Positions 56,356 through 64,000 of a stretch of 64,000 bases of DNA are shown piece after piece. The translations under genes were made by a program, and so were the position numbers. Positions within the stretch are counted from its first letter, which is position 1. Each line of letters begins with the position of its first letter. Location: the NCBI GenBank assembly GCA_032768795.1, contig CP136490.1, forward strand, positions 1,178,001 through 1,242,000, in the 5' to 3' direction. Source of the DNA: Tremella fuciformis (lineage: Eukaryota > Basidiomycota > Tremellomycetes > Tremellales > Tremellaceae). Below the pieces are notes generated by a model. It was given only the letters and a program-made list of their open reading frames with translations. It made no database searches and was not told where the DNA came from.

Positions 56356-57903
56356 TTAAGCTCTCTGAGTCGCCTTTGTACGCTTCAATAGCTCCTTCGC
56401 CATCTTCCTCTCCCGCTCCTTTCGATCTTCCATCTCGTCCTCCAAACGGGCAATTCTAGCCGCCGCACGCTCTTCCGCCTCCATGTCCATGACGCCTGCC
56501 TCCATATCACTGTCGTCCTCGTCATCGCTGTAGACTACAGGTCTTGGTGGACCGCGGCCGGGACGGCGGAAAAGATCTTGTATCTGGGCAGAGATGAACT
56601 CTCTGGACGGCTCATCCTTCTCCCATTCTCGTTGCCTACCGCCCGTTGCGCGATGCTTCGAGCGTTTGCGCGACGCCACTTCGTCCTCCGAAGTCTCGGA
56701 CTCTGTTTCGTAGGAGTCTTCGCGATTTCTCTTGTGCGGCGGGTTTGACGTGGCGATTGGCCGACCCGAAGAGGGGATGGCTATTTTCGGCTTAGTGGTC
56801 GGTGCTGTGACCTTGGCTGGAGACACGCTGCGAGATGATTCGCCTCTGCTCGACGCCGAGTGGGTAGGTCGTGCGGAGGATGGGATTGGCACCTTCATCT
56901 TGGGTTTGCCCGAAGCGCGAACAGCAGGCCGAGCTGGCGAAACGCTCCCAGAGCTCGCAACAGACTGAGCGGCTGCCTCATTCGATGAGCCAGCCTTGCG
57001 TGCTTTGATGTCCCTTTGAATCTCGTCGATGGTCCGCAAGTCTCTAGTAGCCTTATTTTTGCAAAGAGGTATGAGCTCCGCGTCGTGCTTCGATGCCTTC
57101 ACTATCTTCGTCGTCCGAGAATTTTGTTGTGGGCGAGATGCCGCTTGGGTAGATAGAAGCTGAGCATTGTTATGGCTCGGCTGGGGCGACGAGCCGGCCC
57201 TTCCTTCGACAAGGGCACGAATGGAGAAGATGCTGTCGGACTTGTTGGGCTTCGACGCCTTGATCTTAAACACTTGTGCTGAACGCTCTTTACGGGTAAG
57301 ATCGAGATCCTGACTGACATCCGCTTTGGCCTTCCTATTCGGTATCTTTGCGTCGCTTCCAGTGTTAGTGGTCTTGCTGAGTGTGGCGGAGTTGGCCTTC
57401 GATTTTGCTGCCGCCTGTATGTTAGGGGCTTCATCGATCCGATAGGAATCCAACCTTTTTGACTGCATGTACAACCGGACGGGGATACTCATCTTCAGCA
57501 AAAGGATCGTAATCCACCACAGCGACTGTCTTGCGCGTGTCGCCCATCGCTTGACCCGTTTTCAAGCTGTCGTGTGCAGCGGAAGGAACTGAGGATTCTT
57601 TGGCCTTGAGCACCTGATGTTTCCGCAGCAGCTCTTGCCGTCGAGCTTCTTTCAGAGCCTCTTCAACGCGACGCCTTTTCTGCTTGTCAGTAATGGGGCA
57701 TGCCGCCTTCGCAAGCGATGACTCGCCTCCTCAGCTTCTTTTGCCGCCTGTCTTTCCTTCAGTTGTTTGGCTTCCTTTTCTCTCGCGAGAGCCGCATCTT
57801 TCTCTTTCTGCATGATAGAAGCTAGCGCTCTCGCGCGCTGAAACTGGCAATCAGGCCATGCCTCTCCCACAGTGGGCGGCAAACAATGACGTACCTCCGA
57901 CAT
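56356..57903 (-). CDS. SPT2: Chromatin protein Spt2
   Basis: An H3-H4-binding factor acting during transcription. Exons 57903-57895, 57843-57727, 57679-57473 and 57414-56356 give 463 codons. Exon 1 codes only MSE. The N-terminal coiled coil is KEKDAALAREKEAKQLKERQ, then RRRVEEALKEARRQELLRK. The diagnostic SPT2 C-terminal domain is FISAQIQDLFRRPGR, VVYSDDEDDSDMEAG and AARIARLEDEMEDRKERERK. Intron 2 (57680-57726) works only with a GC donor (GCGAGT); the nearby GT leaves the frame off by one. The middle is basic and disordered, as expected. Confidence 0.9.
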
Positions 57904-58386
57904 GTTGGCAGAGGCGGATGATGTCCAATGTGACGGCGACGATGAGAAGATCTATACAAGTGTCGAGGTTGGATGATGTGTGGTGGGCATGGCGAGCGCG
58001 CCTTGTTCTGACTGACTTGTGATGCTTCGATAAGACAGAAGGAAGGGAGGGGAAGGATGAACAATGGGTGAATCCCGTGTCGGGTTAGCTGATCACCGGT
58101 GTTCTTGCTAGGCGCCCGCGCCAGGTGGAAAAGTCTCGCATGCCTATTTCTCGCCCACGCGTTGCTGGTGACGGACGTCAGTGTCTTGATGAACACTGAT
58201 ACATCACTCAATCTTACACACTCAGCTATATAGACGAGCTCACGGCGCTGGAAACGATTTCCTGTAACCTGCATACGTGTCTCCCAGCTCGACCGGAAGC
58301 TCTACGTCATTTCTGTGTCCAACGAGCTCGACGTCCTCGTTGCCGATTGAGTAAAATAGCCATAGCAAGGGCGCAGGGAAGGCGAC
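57904..58386. promoter_or_regulatory. Divergent promoter SPT2 / RPN11
   Basis: 483 bp between divergent start codons. TATATA at 58227-58232 lies about 155 bp before the RPN11 ATG. No clear Rpn4-type proteasome element was found. Confidence 0.45.
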
Positions 58387-59582
<1,196 letters not shown>

Positions 59583-59701
59583 CTGACTCGACTTGGGAGT
59601 TTAGCTTTCGGTAGAAACCACAAACATGCATGTACAGCATCAGCATACGAATTACAACAATCCGCCATACTCTATGACTACACCTGAACGGTTCCTCGAA
59701 A

Positions 59702-60587
59702 TTAGCTGCGACAGTGTGTCATTGAAGCCCCGCAGAACTGAGCGATAAAGAGATACAAAATGAGCTGCGATTTAGCAAAGTCATGTCAGATCCGCAATTC
59801 AACTCACTACGCCTACGACACCTGTCAGAGCCATGATCCGAACGTTTCGCCACCACTGCTGCCTGCGCACGTTTCTCGCTCCTCGCCTAAACGCATACGC
59901 CTGACCTGCCAGCGTGTCCGTCTTGTCAACCAGGAGATCCAGTCTCTCGCCTCGCTGGAGGACCGAGTCAATATTCTGCACCATGATGTCTTTTACGTTA
60001 TTCAAGTCCGCCTGTGCCTGTTTGAGCGGGTCGGCAGGGGGCGACGTTGTATATTGGTGCATGAGCTAAACAGTCAGAGATTGTTCAGGGCAATGGAGAG
60101 AGGAGGAGCTGACCTTGGCAAGCTCCGTCTCGAAGTCGCCCATCGAGTGGCCGCCTGCAGAGACGATATCGTCTGAAGTGTATTGAGCCGTGAACTGTCT
60201 TATCAGCTAAGGACCAGCCAAGCCACGAAGCAAGCTGACCCTCCTCTCCAGTTCTGCAAGGAAGGCGAATGGCATTCTCCTCCCGACCGAGTCATCGGCC
60301 ATGACGAGGTAGATGACTCCGTCCGAAGATACGTAGTGAATGAGTCGATCTTGCCATACATCTCATGCGTTAGCTGCAATGCCCCTTATCGGAGATGTGC
60401 CGACGTACAGGTTAGTTTGGAGTTATTGGGAGGTATCTTGGACAGGATAGTGATCTGAGCGGCTGTCGGTCAGCCGTATCCAGGCGGTGAAGGCTTCCAT
60501 GGACCAACCTGGCTTGAGCTCTGAACCCGCTGCATGCTCGGCGAGGACGGTCGTGCCCCGAGCGATGAGAGCATGTCTGAGGGACAT
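59702..60587 (-). CDS. Longin R-SNARE, VAMP7/Nyv1-like
   Basis: A vesicle SNARE for endosome/vacuole fusion, 218 residues. Exons 60587-60509, 60462-60409, 60361-60240, 60194-60114, 60065-59808 and 59764-59702. The longin domain reads MSLRHALIARGTTVLAEHAA, ITILSKIPPNNSKLTYVW, LIHYVSSDGVIYLVMADD and RRMPFAFLAELERR. The SNARE helix has the zero-layer Arg in NIDSVLQRGERLDLLVDKT. The membrane anchor begins at GVVGV and is completed by a 21-codon last exon (LILYLFIAQFCGASM). Without that exon the protein would stop mid-membrane. Introns are 43-48 nt. Confidence 0.93.
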
Positions 60588-60937
60588 GTCGCCGTTTCCC
60601 CAGGGAGTTTCAATGTCGGATGAAATGCAGCCCTCTGCGTCCTGTTGCTTCTCCAGTTGGATCTGTCGCCAGGAGGGCAGGTGTACAGATGTAACACGAT
60701 GCAATGTCCTTTCACACTCCCGTTGTGCTTCGCCGTCATCGGCTCGACATGGTCGGTCAGCGGCAACGGAGGATTAATTATCACTTTGACACGTCATGGC
60801 TCTCAAGGAAAACAGCCCTATGGACGCGGCTGCTTTTTGCCTTCTGTGAAGGTCCAAGCCCCCTCCGATCCCGTTTACATCTTGTACATCAGCAGTCAAG
60901 AAGGGAAAGAAAAGAGGGGCAGTCGTCGTCGTCGATC
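60588..60937. promoter_or_regulatory. Divergent promoter R-SNARE / D-box protein
   Basis: 350 bp between divergent start codons; no specific element recognised. Confidence 0.4.
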
Positions 60938-62095
60938 ATGGACACGCCTAACACACGCGCCAGGCGGAAAAGGGAACTGAATGAGAGCACATCGTCTCAG
61001 GAAGAAGGGGGCTCGGTGATTTGGTCTCACGACCAACGCTTGAGACGCATGGTCCTCGAAGCAACGAGTAATGGTCAGTACCGAATCTCACCACCAGCTA
61101 GCGCAGCTACGTTCCGGTCTCGACCGTGGAAAACAAAGCCTTGACTGACGGATGTAGACGTCCCTGCCCCTCCTAGCCCGACGCAGAAGCCGCGATCTAT
61201 CTCCTCCTTGCTGGCCTCAGCGTCTCGGAACGGTCCATCGGGGTCATCCACATCGAGACCTCGGAAGCGACCCTGTAGAGCGCATCGCTCGCTACCAAAC
61301 AACCTCAAAACGACCCCGCAAACGTCGGGAACGGGAAGCAGCAGTCTGCCTGCCGCGTCAGCAGCCACTCAGGAGAGCATCAAGGAGGCTCAGGATCGCC
61401 TCGACGCGCTTCTTGGCGAAGCCATGGCCAAATTCGCAATCATTCCCCAGACGAAACCCAGAGGGTCCGCTACAACGAAGACGACGTCGTCGCGACCCGT
61501 TTCCGCCAGGGACCACGTCTCGTCGTCTCTCAATGTCGCAATTCCGAAGAGCGGGATCCCCGCGCCTCTGATCGCGCCTTCACACGCGCACGTCCCGTCT
61601 AGGTCCTCTTCCGCGAAGGAGAGCAGTGCTTCGAGCTCAAGCGCGCCCGCGAACGTCTTGAATACCTCTCGGTCACCACTGTCTCCGATCAAGAACGGTG
61701 CGCCACGGGTCGGGATCCCTCAGAAGTCTCGATCCTCTGCGTCAGGCCCGGTCAACATGAGCAAACAGTTTAAGTCACCTCTGATGACGGCCGCCCTGCC
61801 AACTCGTTCGAGTCCGCGTCGTGCCCCTACCTTCTCCTCACTTTCGACTCCCGCTCGCGCCTCGCCTCTTCGATCTTCGGCCCAGGCTCATTCTACCCGT
61901 ACCCCGACCGTACTCATACGAGAGACGCCCGCGCGAGCAGCCAAGGCCAATTCAGGCCTCTCGCACAACGCGAACATCGACGTAGGAGAGGACGATCCCG
62001 AGGGAGATCGGAGCTTTGATTCATTTGATGGCATATTCCAGGAAGGGGGTGCGGACATTGAGGCCCTCTTCAAGACGGTCGACGGATCGCATTGA
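60938..62095 (+). CDS. Disordered Ser-rich protein with D-box and acidic tail
   Basis: No family recognised. Exons 60938-61073 and 61158-62095 give 357 codons (84-nt intron). The N terminus is basic (TRARRKREL). Residues 37-45, RMVLEATSN, match the destruction-box consensus RxxLxxxxN. The middle is disordered, Ser/Pro/Thr/Arg-rich with repeated SP and TP sites and a short helix (QESIKEAQDRLDALLGEAMA). The last 35 residues are acidic with aromatic residues (DRSFDSFDGIFQEGGADIEA). Size, disorder, N-terminal D-box and acidic C terminus resemble securins (yeast Pds1 is 373 aa), but securins share little sequence and this is only a hypothesis. Confidence 0.6.
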
Positions 62096-62418
62096 TTCTT
62101 TGCTGTCAGTCCTGCTTGGTCACCATGTTGTATTTCATGCATACGATTGCTCTTGACCTCGACCTGGATCTTATCGGAGTCCACGTGTCGGCCGTGCCGT
62201 GCCGACCGCCTGCCCAAAATGTCCGGATCTTTCGGGTGGAGGTGAGTCGCCGGATTACAAAGAAATGAGGTCAGCGACGTTCCACTGTGCACCCATTTCC
62301 CATATATACCAGGTAGCACTCAAAGCCCACGTCTGTTCTGTCCTTTGTATCGCCCGTAGAGCCCTAGACAACTAGACACGCTCATTCTCTCTGCCTTGCA
62401 AACACCTGCCATACCATC
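62096..62418. promoter_or_regulatory. Promoter of oxidoreductase gene with TATA box
   Basis: 323 bp between two plus-strand genes. TATATA at 62303-62308 is 111 bp before the oxidoreductase ATG, followed by a C/T-rich leader, consistent with an inducible promoter. Confidence 0.55.
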
Positions 62419-63891
62419 ATGACCCGCTCCAAGCTTCAAGATCAAACCGGCCCGATCCTCCCTTATCCCATTCCTGCAGCGCAGGGCTACCATGAGTTCA
62501 TGCCTGGCCAGCAGCAGCCTATCGGTTCTCTCCTCCCCGCGGACAAGTTTCCGCAGAATGAAGACCCCCCTAAGCTGTTTGAGCCCATCACCATCCGGGG
62601 TGTCACATTCCCCAATCGAGCATGGGTCTCACCGATGTGCATGTGTGAGCAAGGCGGTCTGTGTCTTGCGCGAGGCAACCAGCTGATAAATCAGACTCAT
62701 CCGATGATGGTCACGCAACCGACTTCCACTTTGTGCATCTTGGCTCCATGGCAATCCGGGGCTGGGGCAGCATCATGGTCGAGGCGACCGCGGTGGTACC
62801 CGAAGGGCGTATCACCCCATCCGACTCTGGTATCTGGAGCGACAGTCATATCTCAGGGTTCAAGCGCATCGTCGACTTTGTTCACGCATCAAAGGGAAAA
62901 ATCGGCATCCAGCTTGCCCATGCCGGACGCAAGGCTAGCACCCAGCCGCCGTGGGTTCTCCGCATGGCCCAAGACGAGGGCTGGAAGGGAGGCGAGGTTG
63001 CAGGGGAAGAGGTCAAGGGATGGCCCAACGGCAGTGAGTCGAAATGCTCACTCTACTTGCTCTTGCTGATGATTTCCCAGCCGTCGGCCCATCTCAGATC
63101 AGCTTTAGCGAGGGAAAGTACCCGGATCCGGTCGAGGCTACAGCCGAGTATATCCAGAACCTCAAACAGGCGTTCTTAGATGCTGTTGAGCGCTGCCGCA
63201 AGATTGGCTTCGACTTCATCGAGATTCATGGTGCTCACGGATACTTCATCCACGAGTTCTGCTCCCCTCTTTCCAACAAGAGGACCGACCAGTACGGAGG
63301 CTCGCTCGAGAACCGTATCCGCCTTCCCCTCGAGATCGCTCAGATCGTGAGGCAGGCTTGGGATGGCCCCTTGTTCTACCGAACCAGTGCTTCTGACTGG
63401 CTGGACGAGGTTGAAGGACCGGAGAAAGCCTTCCCTGGTGAGAAGGAAGAGTACAAGTGGTGGTGGGTCTCCATAAAAGAGTGATGCAGGCAACTGCTGA
63501 GGCCTAGGGGCATTGAGCAGACCACGATTCTCGCCAAGAAGTTGGAGGAAATCGGGGTGGATCTTCTTGACGTTTCATCGGGGGGCAACGACCTCCGTCA
63601 AAAGATCGCCATCGGGCCTTCGTATCGTCAGAACCTTGCTAGGGAACAGGGGGGACGCGCTGATGAGTAGAGCTGCCTTTCGCCAAGCACATCAAAGCGC
63701 ACGTCTCGGACCTCCTGATCGGGACTGTTGGCCTGATCACCGACGCCGTTCAAGCAAATGACGTTCTGGAGAAAGACGAGTCGCACGTCGTCTTCATGGC
63801 AAGGCAGCTCCTCAGAGACATCGACTTCCCCCTCGAGGCAGCCGAGACGCTGGGCGCCGCGGTCTCTCCTGCGCTGCAGTATGAAAGGTAA
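62419..63891 (+). CDS. NADH:flavin oxidoreductase (old yellow enzyme family, YqjM-like)
   Basis: An FMN ene-reductase. Exons 62419-62644, 62695-63033, 63081-63462, 63508-63626 and 63671-63891 give 428 codons ending QYER. If a further intron (AG|GTAAAT to AAAAG) is removed, 13 codons are added and the stop moves to 63967. Marks are [67 protein letters not shown] and [15 protein letters not shown]. The HAGRK segment and the MCMYS start indicate the YqjM/NADPH-dehydrogenase branch rather than classical yeast OYE. Residues 1-55 extend before the barrel. Physiological substrate unknown. Confidence 0.92.
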
Positions 63892-64000
63892 ATTTCGAAC
63901 TTTCGAATGCTTGAATGCTAAAAGGAAGGGCCTGGAGTCGTATGGTGGTCAAGCGAGAACATGTTAAGGCGAAGGCACACCACAAAGGTATTTCAGAAGT

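Overview
The window is nuclear DNA of a basidiomycete yeast, most likely a tremellomycete (Cryptococcus, Tremella or Trichosporon relatives). I infer this from dense, GC-rich, intron-rich genes whose introns are mostly 40-50 nt with CTGAC/CTAAC-type branch sites close to the acceptor, from coding content that is fungal throughout, and from a Cys-module metallothionein like the long Cryptococcus CMT proteins. No rRNA, tRNA, CRISPR array or intact transposon was recognised. I rebuilt 33 protein genes by joining exons so that reading frame and protein family agree on both sides of each splice. Coordinates are sequence-derived models, not transcript-supported.

Layout. 1-8 kb: 3' end of an ammonium transporter, tRNA dihydrouridine synthase DUS4, the import motor J-protein PAM18, ribosomal protein L30, an eEF2-lysine-methyltransferase-like enzyme, a modular metallothionein and TOM7. 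8-16 kb: a fused lysine-ketoglutarate reductase/saccharopine dehydrogenase, a SWT1-like PIN nuclease and acetolactate synthase ILV2. 16-30 kb: a SWI1-like ARID protein, ESCRT-II VPS36, splicing factor SPF45, an unknown protein, gamma-tubulin complex GCP2 and a small Kre9/Knh1-like domain protein. 30-45 kb: cytosolic isoleucyl-tRNA synthetase, an AIR1/2-type zinc-knuckle protein, an unknown 133-aa protein, Hsp90 activator AHA1 with a hydrophobic C-terminal tail, and a long protein joining a Ras-like GTPase fold to a RasGEF. 45-50 kb: two unknown proteins and PEX11. 49.3-51.8 kb: an AT-richer stretch with one unrecognised ORF. 51.8-64 kb: ATG44 mitofissin, seipin, an NAPE-PLD/FMP30-like hydrolase, SPT2, RPN11, a VAMP7-type R-SNARE, a disordered protein with a D-box, and an old-yellow-enzyme-family oxidoreductase.

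Genes alternate in convergent and divergent pairs with short gaps (about 70-500 bp), so many promoters are shared. Two loose themes are visible. Mitochondrial biology is served by PAM18, TOM7, ATG44, FMP30-like and a predicted inner-membrane protein. Lipid-droplet and peroxisome membranes are served by PEX11, seipin and the NAPE-PLD-like enzyme, the last two divergent from one 362-bp promoter. The most interesting signals are the Ras-like/RasGEF fusion, the tail-anchor-like AHA1, the phase-symmetric metallothionein exons, the bifunctional lysine enzyme, and recurrent GC-AG and very short introns.
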